From Lantana camara (lineage: Eukaryota > Streptophyta > Magnoliopsida > Lamiales > Verbenaceae), in contig CM074860.1 in assembly GCA_037501455.1 (NCBI GenBank), positions 52,214,501-52,278,500 of the forward strand: a stretch of 64,000 nt of DNA. The letters run 5' to 3'. Below are positions 48,230 through 59,978 of this stretch, one piece after another (position 1 is the first letter of the stretch; the number at the start of each line of letters is the position of its first letter). The notes beneath the pieces were generated by a model. It was not told the origin of the DNA and did not search any database. It was given only the letters and a program-made list of their open reading frames with translations. The position numbers and the translations under genes are program-made.

Positions 48230-50095
48230 TGGAGAATTTTGAATCACAAAAATATGTAAAAATGTGGGAGATTTTGCATCACAAAAATATGTAGAGAATT
48301 TGTAGGTAATGTGGAGGATTTTATATCATACACTTAGCCTTTCTATTTTAGGACGGTGATGTCATGGATGATGTCATATTTAATAAAAATAAGTATAAAA
48401 TAATGTAAAATTTATTCAAGAGTCGAGAAACGAGAGCCTGAAGTGTTAAAAGTAGTGAAGGAATGAGCGTAAAATGAGCTTCGTCATGATTATAAATGTG
48501 TGACGTTTAGCTTTTTCGTTTGAAAGTTATAGACTTTAGAAATCCTACAAATCGTCATAAATAATATAAACGAAGCTATAACGAAGGTTAAAGGTTGAGA
48601 AAAATATCATTGTTAGAGAAAAATTCAAGAAACGTTAAGAGAATGAATAAAAAGTTGTTTACGATAAGAATAGTAACTAGGGTTTTGAAGTGATTTTTGA
48701 TACTAATGGACTTAGAATAGGAATTAGGGTTTGTGGATGATATCAAAATTCTTGAAATAATTCAAGGATTCATTTGACTGTAATATTTGATAGAAAAAAG
48801 TGTTTCGAGAAATTCCTAATTTTGTGGAATGAATAGTGATCAAGGGACCTAATGGTAATTTTGAACAATAATTTTTTGTAAAGAGTGTCGGGTCTTCGAA
48901 AGCATATGTATGTAATAGAAAAATATAAGTGTCATGCTTCTAAGGTTCTATGAATGAAATAAGAGGATATGGCTTAGTGGATAAACAGTGATATGAGGAT
49001 AAAATCGTAACTTTGATTTAAAATTTCCAAAAATGATTTTAGGACATGAGGATATCTAGGAAATGTGGAGAATTCTAAATCACAAAAATGTGTAGAAATG
49101 TGGAGAATTTTGAATCTCAAAAATTTGTAGAAATGTGGGAGATTTTGTATCACAAAAATATGTAGAGAATCTGTAGGTAATGTGGAGGATTTTATATCAT
49201 ACACGTAGCCTTTCTATTTTAGGAAGGTGATATCATGGATGATGTCATATTTAATAAAAATAAGTATAAAATACTGTAAAATTTATTCAAGAGTCGAGAA
49301 CGAGAGATTGAAGTGTTAAAAGTAGTGAAAGAATGAGCGTAAAATGAGCTTCGTCATGATTATAAATGTGTGATGTTTAGGTTTTTCGTTTGAAAGTTAT
49401 AGACATTAGAAATCATGGAAATCGTGATAAATTATATAAACAAAGCTATGACGAAGGTTAAAGGTTGAGAAAATTATCATGGTTTGAGAAAAATTCAAGA
49501 AATGTTTTAAGTATAATTCTGGATATTAAATGAAAGCTAAACGTTGATGATAAAATAATAAATTTTAAAAAGGAAAATATTCATGAAATAAGCTACGGTG
49601 GGAATTAAGTTTAGATATGAGTATGAAAATTCATAAAATAATTCAAGGAGCATTTTGACTACAATATTGAATAGCAAAAAGAGGATGAATAAAAAGTTGT
49701 TTAAGGTAAGAATAGTAACTAGGGTTTTGAAGTGATTTTTGATACTACTGGAGTTAGAATAGGAATTAGGGTTTGTGGATAATATCAAAATTCTTGAAAT
49801 AATTCTAGGATTTATTTGACTGTAATATTTGATAGGAAAAAGTGTTCTGAAAATTTCCTAATTTTACGGAATGAATAGTGATCAAGGGAACTAATGGTAA
49901 TTTTGATCAATAATTTTTTGTAAAGAGTTTCGGGTCATGGAAAGCATATTCAAGTAATAGAAAAATATAAGTGTCATGCTTCTAAGGTTCTATAAATGAG
50001 ATAAGAGGATATGGCTTAGTGGATGAACAATGACATGGGGACAAAATCGTAACTTTGATTTAAAATTTCCAAAAATGATTTTAGGACATGAGATG
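48230..50095 (-). repeat. LTR-derived tandem array, higher-order unit 5
   Basis: Last short and long subunit pair, more diverged towards the end, stopping at GGACATGAG near 50093. Confidence 0.83.
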
Positions 50096-50330
50096 TGAGT
50101 TATGGTATTCAAGAGATACAGATTTGAGGGAATGAAGGCTCGGGAAGAGAATAGTGATCTAGGATTTTAAATGAGATCTCTCCCAAAGTCACACAATAGC
50201 ACGTAAGAACAAGTTAAAACTCAAAGAAATGTGATGCATTAAGAACATTTGACGGATCAAAGTCTATAAATGCTTTCACTTCCTTTCAAGGTTTATTAAT
50301 TCCAACTTGGCCCTGTTTAGGGTTGTTACA
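50096..50330 (-). repeat. Start of the F 3' LTR (unique part)
   Basis: On the minus strand TGTAACAACCC starts at 50330 beside a polypurine tract. After about 235 bp it runs into the array units, so the array is the internally expanded body of this LTR. Confidence 0.75.
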
Positions 50331-50367
50331 ATCCTCCCCCCTTAAAAAGAATCTGTCCTCAGATTCT
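50331..50367 (-). promoter_or_regulatory. Polypurine tract and hairpin of F
   Basis: Minus-strand AAGGGGGGAGGAT abuts the LTR. Hairpin AGAATCTG, loop AGGA, CAGATTCT at 50348-50367. Confidence 0.78.
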
Positions 50368-52243
50368 CTTATTGTCCAGGAATAACTTGGGTAGTGCTTT
50401 CCCTACTTCTGTTCGTTTTCCCCCTTGCTTCCTCAGTTTTATATTTTTTTCAAAACACATTGACTAGGGAATTTTCCTTTACCGGTTTCAATTCTATGTC
50501 AAGTTTAATTCCAGTGGTACTTCTTCCACTGGTAAACTTGAGATTCTTCGGTAGGGTACTTGCAAAGTGCGAAGTCCAATGCGTCCTATTATCGTAAGGG
50601 AGTCTGTACACCCTCAGTTTAACTCATTGTCCTTTAGATTCTTACCCATCCACTTTAATTGCTTATCATTCTGAGGATTTCTTAAAACTTGGCACCCAAC
50701 ATCTCCAGAATATTTCATCAAAACAATAATGTGGCTTTGATTTCCTTATCTGCAGTATTAACCGACAAGAGGCATGTTGACTTTATCACCCTTCCAACGA
50801 TGACTCATATACCATTGAACTCCTTGTGATCTGATCCATTTACCATGTTGGGATTAACGATGGTTGCAACCTACTTTCAAATTTCCAATATTCCGTTGTC
50901 ACCCTTTTTCTTTATATAGGGACTTAGGTTTTCTTGGACCATAACTTTTACTCCAATTATCAATACCTACCTTGACCCTTATTTAGAGGTATTGGGGTAA
51001 ACGGTAAACATCTTTTATTCAGGCAGAGCTAGCACTGATACAAAAACCAGTCTTTGCCTTAGTACTTTGAAATCTTTCTACGACTTCTTTGACACTTTAA
51101 CTTCCAGTCCTTGAGTGTAGCTATTTCTAAAAAGTCTTCAACGACCCTCCTATAATAACTTGCCTGTTAAAATACGTATTCCTTGATCTTAGCACTTGGC
51201 TTATGATCCAGTAAATTCCCAAGTGCTATTTAGAGATGTTTGATATGTCCATCTAATGTCCTTCAATACACCTAGATGTTGTCAATAGCGATCAAGATAA
51301 CTTGTTGAAATATGACTTGAAAAACCGGTACATCTTACTGGTAGATGTTGTGGGGGAAGTGGTTAAACTAGTGGTGTCTCTCATAATGCGAGGCCTTGAT
51401 CCAATCACTTCAATATGTCATTACTTCAGCATTGTAGTGCTCCGCTGAGTCACCCTTTCTGGTGTCGCTCAAAATGACCCAAATTCAGTATCGTCTCCAC
51501 CTTTCTGATTCGAAGTGATCCGTTGGCCTTTTCAAAAGATAGGTGACGTATCACTAATTCCTTTCTAAAATGACCTTATAGATTCTAATTTCCAACTTCT
51601 CATCCTTTCCTATTATGATACCTCGTCTTGTCATGGGTAGTGGGGTCGAATTCGATGATTACCATCCTGGTAAGAGTAGCATTTATAACTGATCCGTAAT
51701 GAGGCAAATTCCAGAAGGGAATTTACTTCAAAGTTTGTATGATAAATTATCAAAAGGAAACATATAAGAACACATAAATTGATATAATGAATGAGTGCAT
51801 GGCGCCAGGGTCATAGGACCATAACTGACATGTTAGAAACATGTACCGCACTTCTGGTCATTGGTGAGATCCAGGGTCATATTTCTTCCAAGAATGTTAC
51901 TTATTCTTACAAAGAATTGCATAGGAAGATATAATGCATGGGGTTAAGAATGATTCACAGATTTGTCATAGAAGCAGCAAATCTCAAGTATAGTGCTAGA
52001 ATTACTAGCTCATAGAACGTACATTGGAATAACATGGAACAATAACGGTCCTATCAGTATCTTGAAGCGATTCTAAGACTTGAGATGTGAACATGCAGGA
52101 AAATGGGAATAAAAGGGTTTTCACAACTTGAAGGTATCAATTTTGAAAGCACTTTAAAACGATGTATCTTTTTTTTTTTTTTTTTTGGTGTGAAAAAGTT
52201 AAGATTTTCAAGAAAAGCAGCAAAGATACCGAGGCAACCTGAT

Positions 52244-52255
52244 GCTCTGATACCA
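52244..52255 (-). promoter_or_regulatory. Primer binding site of F (tRNA-iMet)
   Basis: Minus-strand TGGTATCAGAGC, still perfect despite the decay of pol, seven bases from the LTR edge at 52263. Confidence 0.88.
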
Positions 52256-52262
52256 CCTCAGC

Positions 52263-52299
52263 TGTAGTACCCCCAAAGACGTTATAACCCTGCATCGTC
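52263..52299 (-). repeat. Stub of the F 5' LTR
   Basis: 37 bp (TGTAGTACCCCC...) beside the primer site, then interrupted by a plus-strand LTR that begins TGTAACAGCCG at 52300. Confidence 0.7.
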
Positions 52300-53790
52300 T
52301 GTAACAGCCGTACTCAGGGCCGAGTCGGGAGAGGTAAGTAAAGGGTTGATCTAGAAGGGTTTATAATCTCGATCCCTATTTATTCTCTTCATGCATTGCA
52401 TTCTTTTGTGACTTATGTGCTCTTATGTGCTATAGTTCTATTAAAAGTTCGTAAATTTAATTCTTTCCTTTATAAAGCATGTACCTTGAAACTTTTCTCA
52501 TAGAATCTTTGAAATCCAGTATTTATTCCTTTCTAGCACCTAAAATACCTTCATATGCTTCAAAACCTATTCCTACAATTTTAGGTTGAAAATTCCAAAA
52601 ATACCCCTAAAGCCCTAGATTTTTCCTAAATTTTAATTTATTCACTATTCACACCGTAAAACAACTTTTTATCCGTTCACTTTATGATATTCAATATTAC
52701 AGTCAAAACGATCCTTGAATTATTTTATGAATTTTCATACATTTACCAAAACTTGATTCCAACCGTAGCATATTTTATAAATATTTTCCTTTCTAAAAAT
52801 TTTCATTTTATTTTAAATAATTAGTTTTCATTCAATATTCAAAATTTTACTTAAAACATTTCTTGAATTTTTCTCTAAATTATGATAATTTTTCCAACCT
52901 TTAAACTTCATCGTAGCATCGTTTATATAATTTTATCACGATTTTCATCATCTCTAATGTTCATAACTTGTAAACGAAAAACCTAAATATCTCACATTTA
53001 TAATCATAACGAAGCTTATTTTTCACTCATTCTTTCATTATTTTTACCACATCAAGTTCTCATCTCTTGACTCTTGAATAAATTTTATATTATTTTATAT
53101 TCATTTTATTCACTATAACATCATTCATGACATCACTTTCCTAAAATAACAATTTCTAAAAATAGAAAGTTTAGAGGAATGAATCTAATTCTTCCACATC
53201 TCTTACAAGAATTCCATACAATTGTGCAAGTTAGAATTCTTCCACATTTCCTCCATAGTTTCACAACACTTGTGTGACTTGAAAATCTCCACATCTCTAA
53301 TATACTCTTAGAAATTGCTATAAGACCCCTAATTCCTACCTATAAATACCCTTCAAGAGACCATTTCTAACTCACAAATCTCTTCACTTCCTACACACAA
53401 AACACTCTCTTCTCTCCCCTCACCACTCACGAACCACACTCCCCCAAAACTCTCAAGGTTAGTTTTATTTTTATGCTTTAATTTATGATTTAAATTATGT
53501 TTTATTCATGCTTTAATTTACGTTTTATTTTATATTTAAATTATGCAATTTAATTTATATTTTATATACTTTACATTATGTTTAGAAATTCATGATAGGA
53601 AATTATGTCTTAGGAATTTATATTTCATAAATTTAAGTTAGGAATTTAATTTGTAAAAATACATGTTTATTATATGAATTTATTTAAATATGCGTTCATA
53701 TGTTCATAATTATGTTCTTGAATATTAGAAGAAATGCATGCTTAGGAAATTTAATTAGGAATTATTTTTCGTGAGGGACTCAACGATATT
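52300..53790 (+). repeat. Plus-strand LTR G-prime, related to the array
   Basis: Begins TGTAACAGCCG, similar to the F LTR start (both have CAGGGCC near base 17). 52600-53300 matches one array subunit in inverse orientation, here as a single copy. The right boundary is uncertain; no primer site follows, so the element is truncated. Confidence 0.65.
53341..53348 (+). promoter_or_regulatory. TATA box of LTR G-prime
   Basis: TATAAATA followed by a CT/AC-rich stretch typical of plant LTR transcript starts. Confidence 0.55.
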
Positions 53791-54340
53791 TTCGGGGATA
53801 GATTGAAGGCTAACCCGTTGATATTCCTCTTGAAGAACCGAGTATTGCCTCAGAGTAAGAGGTACGGTTTTGAGTGGGAGGAGGCGGTTGAAGAGAGTTA
53901 CTCACGGTATTGGCTTTTACCTAACCGGAGGTACAAAAGGCTACCTTGTTTCCAACCGAGGCATAAAGGAAGGCCTTTGTTGTGTGTTGCTCGTAGAAGA
54001 ACGGTAGCCTACGCCTTAAAGAGTGCAAGGTCATGAGTTAATCCCACTCAGGGTTGAAGTTGTTCAGAGTTTTAGGAAAACTGGTGGTTATGGCATAAGA
54101 AAGACTTTATGGACTTTGTGTAGTAATGTCTATGTGCCATAGGTTGAGAATTCTCCAACTACTCCCGAATCTTTATTTGGGAAGTAGGGGCAAACGACTA
54201 GGACTTTGTGTCCGGTTCGCCATTTAAGGAGATAGTGTCTTGAGAAGTATAGGATCAGAGTGGCGCAGCGGAAGTGTGGAGTTGGGCTTGACTTCGGAGC
54301 CGTTCAAGATTCTCCTTAGGACCTGAGGACAGGTCCTTTT
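53791..54340 (+). other. 3' internal remnant of element G
   Basis: About 0.55 kb ending at a polypurine tract. A 77-residue frame at 53803-54036 is not recognised. It contains a piece of tRNA-iMet and a hairpin. The junction with LTR G-prime is not clear. Confidence 0.55.
54254..54279 (+). other. 5' fragment of initiator tRNA-Met
   Basis: ATCAGAGTGGCGCAGCGGAA and the next six bases match the 5' end of plant tRNA-iMet over about 26 bases with one change, including the A box. The anticodon and 3' half are missing, so it is not a tRNA gene. The comparison rests on recall of the tRNA sequence. Confidence 0.7.
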
Positions 54341-54354
54341 GAAGGAGGGGAGTT
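54318..54354 (+). promoter_or_regulatory. Hairpin and polypurine tract of G
   Basis: AGGACCTG, loop AGGA, CAGGTCCT at 54318-54337, then GAAGGAGGGGAGTT (54341-54354) against the LTR. The stem differs from A, D, F and H by paired changes. Confidence 0.8.
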
Positions 54355-57300
54355 TGTAACATCCCGATCGTTCGGATTCCCAGGTACGCCGTAACGAGAG
54401 GGTTTTATGTGCTTTAAATTATTTAATTACGTATTTGATTGTTATTTGAATGCTTTTATGATTATTTGAATTTATATGAAATTAATTGTTTATATTCATG
54501 AACTTTGAATTTTAAACGTTTAAGTTTCGTATGCTCGTAATTTGCTCGTTATTTGTCGGAATTCAATTCCGATTTTTGTGAAATTTTGGTATGCGTGATA
54601 TATGTGAGTTATGAATGTGTTTGCATGCTCGTTTTAAGTTTTCATGTTCGTTTTTCGAGGTTTTAAACCTTTGGTATTTGACGAGGGACATGAGGGCCTA
54701 ACTAGTTTTAGCGCGCCTCTTGTTCCGGAGGCCATAACTTGAGCTAGGGAATTCGGATTCGAATTCCGGAAGATGCGTTGGACTCATAACGAAGAGATGA
54801 AGCCAAGGAACCTGATTTGGTATTTTTCTAAGCCCATTTGGACCCTCGTTTTTGGCCCGGAACGAACAGCTTGCGCCAAAGCCAACATCTTTGACTAGTC
54901 TTACACTTGTGGGCCAATTTAACCATGCTCAAGCCTTTAACCTTGGTTTATATGATATTAACTCAGCCATATCCCTTCCCTACCCTTTCATTTCGTCCAA
55001 CACACCCACAAGAGGAGGAAGACAGCTGATCCATGGAGAAAAGAGAAGAGAAGAAGAAGCCCTTTCCATGTCTTGAGATTTTGAAGACAAATCTTCTCCA
55101 TACTTCTTCATATCTTAAAGGTAAGTATATTTATGTATTCTCCTCTATTCTATGCTTCATTTGATCCTTGAAATTCATGAAATGCATCAGATTTAATAAG
55201 GGTTTGAAAGCTTGCATGAATAGTTAGGGTTAGCTCATATTTTTGAATCCATGGCTTAGCTTAAGTTTGTGGCTGATTTGGTGCTTCCTTGTTGATTATA
55301 TGAGCTTCTTTGCGTCCATTCTTGATCTATACTTCATGCTAGATGTGTTAGGGTTGATTCTCCATTGATAACATGATTGAAAGCTTGAGTTTTTTGCCCT
55401 GAAAATGGAATTTCCGAACTGCTGCAGTCTGCTCATTTTCACCCAGCTGCTGTCACGTTTTTTAGACCAAATGTTGGAATTTTTGCCTCCAATTTCGTGT
55501 GTTAATGCTTGGTTATGTGTTACACATGTTGCTTTATGAATATGCTCGGTTTTGCCTTGAAAACCTTGGTTTATATGATGAGTTTTGAGCTTGAAAACTG
55601 CTGCACAAATCTGCTCGCCCGTATGAACTGCTGTCAGTATTTTTGGTTTGGTTTGATGATCTCTTGTGCTTATTTTCGTGTGAAATTGCATGGACATGAA
55701 CTATATGAGTTGTTCTACATGTTAGATAGGTTTCCCTAAGCTTTTATGCCCCTTTTCAGCTGTATATATGAGTTAGAATATGACTTGTTTTCATGCCTTT
55801 CTTGCATCAGTTTTGTGTGGCTGTTTTGGGGTGCTAAAGCTGATCATATGAACTTATTATGCTTCATTTTGGATACTTAACCGATAGTACATGATGTTTG
55901 GATGATTTTCTCTTAAGATCCTTTGATGAAATTATGAGTTTTTGAGCCCCAAACCTAGGTTAGAAATCTGCTCCCCTGTTTTGGAACTGCTGTGACGTTT
56001 TGTGCTTTGTTGCTTGAGTTAATGGCCTCCAATTCGTGTGAAATTGCATGGAGATGTTGTATACTAATTGCTTTACATGTTAACCTTGCTCTTTCAAGAT
56101 TTTAGATCCATTTTCAGCTCCTAAATCGAAACATGAGGCCTGTTTGTATGCTATGTGCGAACTGATCTGCTGCTGTTGCATTTTGTGATTAGTTGGTGGT
56201 TCTAATGTGCTCCAATTCGTGTCAATTTGCATATACATGGAGTATTTGAGTAGCTTAGCATGTTAGCATTTAGTTCCCAAGCTTTTAACTCCTAACTCAG
56301 CCCCTAAGTTGATGATCATGGCATGAATGCATGGTTTGCTCTTCTTTGTCCGATTTTTTTTGCTTGATTTAAAGGATCTTTGTTGCTGCATTCTTTGGCC
56401 TTTTAATGTGATTCTTTTGTACGTATTTCATGCATGTTATGTGTGTATTTGAGGCCTAAGAAGTTCCCCAAGAGCTGCTCCCGAAATGCCCTGATTTTGC
56501 CTTTGAAAATGTTGCTGCGCCAAAAACCGTTTTTTCAGAAATTTGAACTGGACACGGCCGTGTCCAGTTTGTGCTGATTAGTGACACGGCCATGTCAAGG
56601 CCTCGACTTGGGCATCTGATTTATTTAAATTCGGACACGGCCATGTCCGTTTCCTTTGTGTTTTGGACATGGCCGTGTCATATGTCACGGTGGTGCCTCG
56701 GGGGAGTTTCTTTCGTCGTTTCGTTGCTTTTAATTGCTTCCTCTTGTCCCGATTGTGACCTATATGCTTGTTAGCTTAATGTATTGTGTGTTAACTTATG
56801 TTATATGAATTTATGATTTGATTTATGTGCTCGTTTTCGAATTATGGCTTCATATGTGCGATATGCTCCTTTAACGTGCGTTTATGACCTTCTGTCTCGT
56901 TTATATGTCTTGCATGATCAATCGTTGCTCTTTATATGATATGAATGCTTTGATAACATGTTTTATGATATGATATGTGTGTTATATGGAACTTGTGAAT
57001 TCGTTTAGTATGATTTATGAGATTTACGATTTAATATGAACGTGTATGCATTATGTGCCAATTTGTTAAGATTGATAAGCGTCACTCGCATTCATATGCA
57101 TTTGCCGAGCATCAATATGGTTCATTTTTTAGTCTAAGTTTGCCTCTTGCTCTTTGTTTTGCTCTTAGGATTGTTCCGTTGTTGAGGAGGAGGTCCTTTG
57201 GTTTGCTTTCCGTCAGTTTTGTTCGGTTTGGTCGACAAGGTGAGGTTTTCTTTCCTTTTAGTTATTATGACCTAGAACCTTATTTGTATTTCGAACCCGC

Positions 57301-58288
57301 ATGCGACTTATATAAGCATATGTATAGATATGTGTTTGGATACGTATTTTGTGGGATTTGTCCCGTTTGTCTTGAGACTTTGAAAAAGCTTTTATAAGTA
57401 TATAAGCTTTATTTTCGTTTGTTTTGACAAGCTTTGATAAGAAGGTGTGTGTGTGTAAGCGTGGTATGATCTGTGGATAAGCTTCGTATGGTAAGTATGA
57501 TAATTGTGATCAGTGTCAGAATATGTGTTTGTGTGATGGGCCCCGGAGTTGTGGGTAAGGGAGACCCGGGACGACCATGGGGTCGCCGGTTACGACCCCT
57601 GTGCACTTCTCCACCAACGGGAGACTTAGTTCTCCTATGCCGACGGAGCGCATTTTGGCTGGCCGTCGAAGGAACCGGGCGGGATCCTCCGGTTCACAAG
57701 TTTCGTTCTGTGGTGGGTTGGATTTAAGCTTTCGGTTCGTTATGTTTCGTTTATGGTTGTGAAACGGGGGTGGATTTCTAAACTCTAAAACTTGACTGGA
57801 TTTGGCCTTCGGCCCCAAACTTCTTTCTTTATATATATTACCACGGGTTAAATGTTTTAGAATGCAAAAACCGTGCCCGGTTCATGAACCCTTTTAGCTT
57901 TGTATATGCTTTGCCATTATGTATATGTATGGGTGTGTGTGTTAGCCCCCCTCACCAGTCTCTAGGACTGACCCTCGTTATTTCTATCTTTTTTCCCCCT
58001 TTGATTTGAGTTGCAGGTACCCGTTTTGTGAGATTTGGGGCTAGGAGTTTGTCTTTGAGTCTTGGTTTTGGCGAGCTTGAGTCTCATGCATTGTATTTTT
58101 GTTTCCTTTATGTATTTTGGCTAATTCTGAAATATGTATAAGTTATGATTTTAAATTCGAAATTGTAAAGGTTTTGTAACTTGAATTGTTATTTTTGATA
58201 TGTCTCGAGTATGTTTATTCGTTTGGGGGATTCTGGTGCTTCCGCATTCGTTATTTGTTTTATTGCGTGCTTTGAGTAAGGTCTAGAC
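54355..58288 (+). repeat. 3' LTR of G, cut by element H
   Basis: At least 3934 bp from TGTAACATCCCG. Element H interrupts it at 58289; the rest should lie right of the window. CAGTC/GACTG hairpin at 57956-57970. The GGAG and CCTTGCAA hairpins were not recognised here. No supported gene. Confidence 0.85.
56546..56680 (+). repeat. Palindrome cluster in LTR G
   Basis: 56546-56569 is a perfect 24-base palindrome centred on GACACGGCCGTGTC. Near copies at 56582-56597, 56632-56649 and 56665-56680. Confidence 0.88.
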
Positions 58289-58720
58289 TGTAGCACCCTA
58301 AACCCCAAGGCGCCACATCCCCCGCACTATAGCCTCGATCCACGTATGAAATGGACAGTTCATACATAAACCAAGACCACAGCGAACGGGTGACAATAAA
58401 AATGACGAGCTAGGCGGGACACTCTCCCCAACATAATCAAACAAACATGAACAGAAAAGCGGAAGCAATAAAGTCATTCTTATATATATAGGTACCATAT
58501 TTATTACATAGATACATATAGGTACCCATTAACTATCAATACATTATCATATCTGGATAATATACATCAGTAAGTATTCAAAATGTGACAATAACGAGCA
58601 TAACATGAAATGTCTCAAAGTATTATACATGAAAGGTGCTAGACTCGTGAAGATGCAAAAGACTCGAACAACGCCCGCCTAGCACGACCACGCTCAAAAG
58701 GTACCTGAAAAGTGAAGTAT

Positions 58721-59204
58721 CAGTCTACCGAAGACTGAGTGAGGGGCAATAAATATATATAACACACGTCACATGCAAGTTGTAGCCTCGGGTGAAGACT
58801 TTAGCATAAAATAGATATGTAATTCAAGAAGTTAATCTTTGCCCGAGATTACAACCAATCATTTTAACACGTTTATTTAATCATGCTTGTCAATGTCATG
58901 AACATGTGGCCCCGGCGAGCAAGGGCAATCTCCAACCGAACTCCCAATCGTGAACAATACGTGATCGTGCTTGCTTGCTTGATAAATACGTGATCATGCA
59001 ATTTAATTAGTGCTCATATAAACAAATTCATGCTTGAAATCATGCAATAACCCGACGATAACCCGACATGCCGGATTAATCCCCAGTCTCCTTCTTTCTC
59101 CGGGTGATAGCGAGTTTGCAAGGCTCGACTATCCACGACATGGTGTGTGTAGAGGACATGACCCTCTAGACACGGAACTCCTTCCACCACTAATCTCCTA
59201 GTGG
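58721..59204 (-). other. Conserved hairpins in the H LTR
   Basis: 58721-58737: CAGTCT/AGACTG. 58780-58792 with 58842-58854: CTCGGG/CCCGAG, extended. 59106-59133: GATAG.CGAG/CTCG.CTATC with CCTTGCAA loop. 59187-59204: CCACTA/TAGTGG with GGAGAT loop on the minus strand. Confidence 0.65.
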
Positions 59205-59749
59205 CTTCGGGGGTGATCCCAACAATGTGAGGATAATTCAGGAGTTACCCGTCAGCCCTTGCTTTCCCGGTTGGCTCAAGAATTACCCTCGGGCCCACGT
59301 GCAATCATGTACTCGCCAAACATGCTTGAAATCATGATAATCAATACTTTCTTGCTTGGAAATGTTCATGGTTTGAAAATCATTTATAAGTATAATACGT
59401 TTTGGCCGAAAACTAGCACATAAGGGTTATAGGGTTCGTTTTACCAAAACAAAACCTCACCTTTCTTGCAAAATATAATAAATAAGCGTTCTAAGGAGCT
59501 TGTTCCCCGTCCACGCCCTCGTGACCTGTGCAAATACGATGTACCTTCGTGAGACATGACCTAAAATGACCAAAATATGACGAACGGCGGAAATGTGTCG
59601 AGACGACCATGAAAATACAATGTAGTATGATAACATGTCGTTTCACATCATATTAACACATATTATTGCAATTCGGGGTCAAAGAAGTCGTTGGATCGAG
59701 GGGTCATTTTCGTAATTCTATGCAGAAACTTTTGTTCTGCATCACAGGT

Positions 59750-59978
59750 GGGAACGGCCGTTCCGGGTCCCTTTGTAAAATAGGAACGGTCGTTCCCGTT
59801 GCCCAGAAAACGCGGCAACGTTTTCCCCATTTTAAACGCGCCTTTGAGCTGGGAACGGCCCTTCCGGCGCAAGGCCAAAAATGGGAACGGCCGTTCCCAT
59901 GCTCGGCCGCCTAAATTTTGAAAAGGAATGGGAACGCCCGTTCCCACAAAGCCTTGAGGCTGGGAACGGTCGTTCCCA
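59750..59978 (-). repeat. Palindrome cluster in the H LTR
   Basis: Six copies of a GGGAACGGCCGTTCCC-type motif: 59750-59765, 59783-59796, 59851-59866, 59881-59900 (perfect, 20 bases), 59930-59945 and 59961-59978. Confidence 0.9.

Larger units (their letters stand above)
50331..52262 (-). pseudogene. Decayed internal region of Ty3/gypsy element F
   Basis: 1932 bp remain of an expected 4-5 kb. Pieces of pol can be recognised by nucleotide similarity to A: near 51115-51170 the block for [11 protein letters not shown], and near 51250-51420 the RT block around [10 protein letters not shown] to FIDD, both full of frameshifts and stops. No frame is open for any distance. A run of about 19 T lies near 52168-52186. 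This is the oldest pol in the window, and the element's LTR is the source of the array. Confidence 0.75.

Noticed and set aside
52168..52186. Long T run as the poly(A) tail of a retrogene
   Set aside because: No gene-like sequence or target duplication next to it; more likely a simple repeat in the decayed leader of F.
53803..54036. 77-residue frame as a real gene
   Set aside because: Not recognised, lies in a retroelement remnant, and has no supporting neighbour or signal.
54254..54279. Functional tRNA gene
   Set aside because: Only the 5' third is present; no anticodon arm, T arm or acceptor partner.
55296..55697. 133-residue antisense frame in LTR G
   Set aside because: Antisense frame inside an LTR, without recognisable domains.
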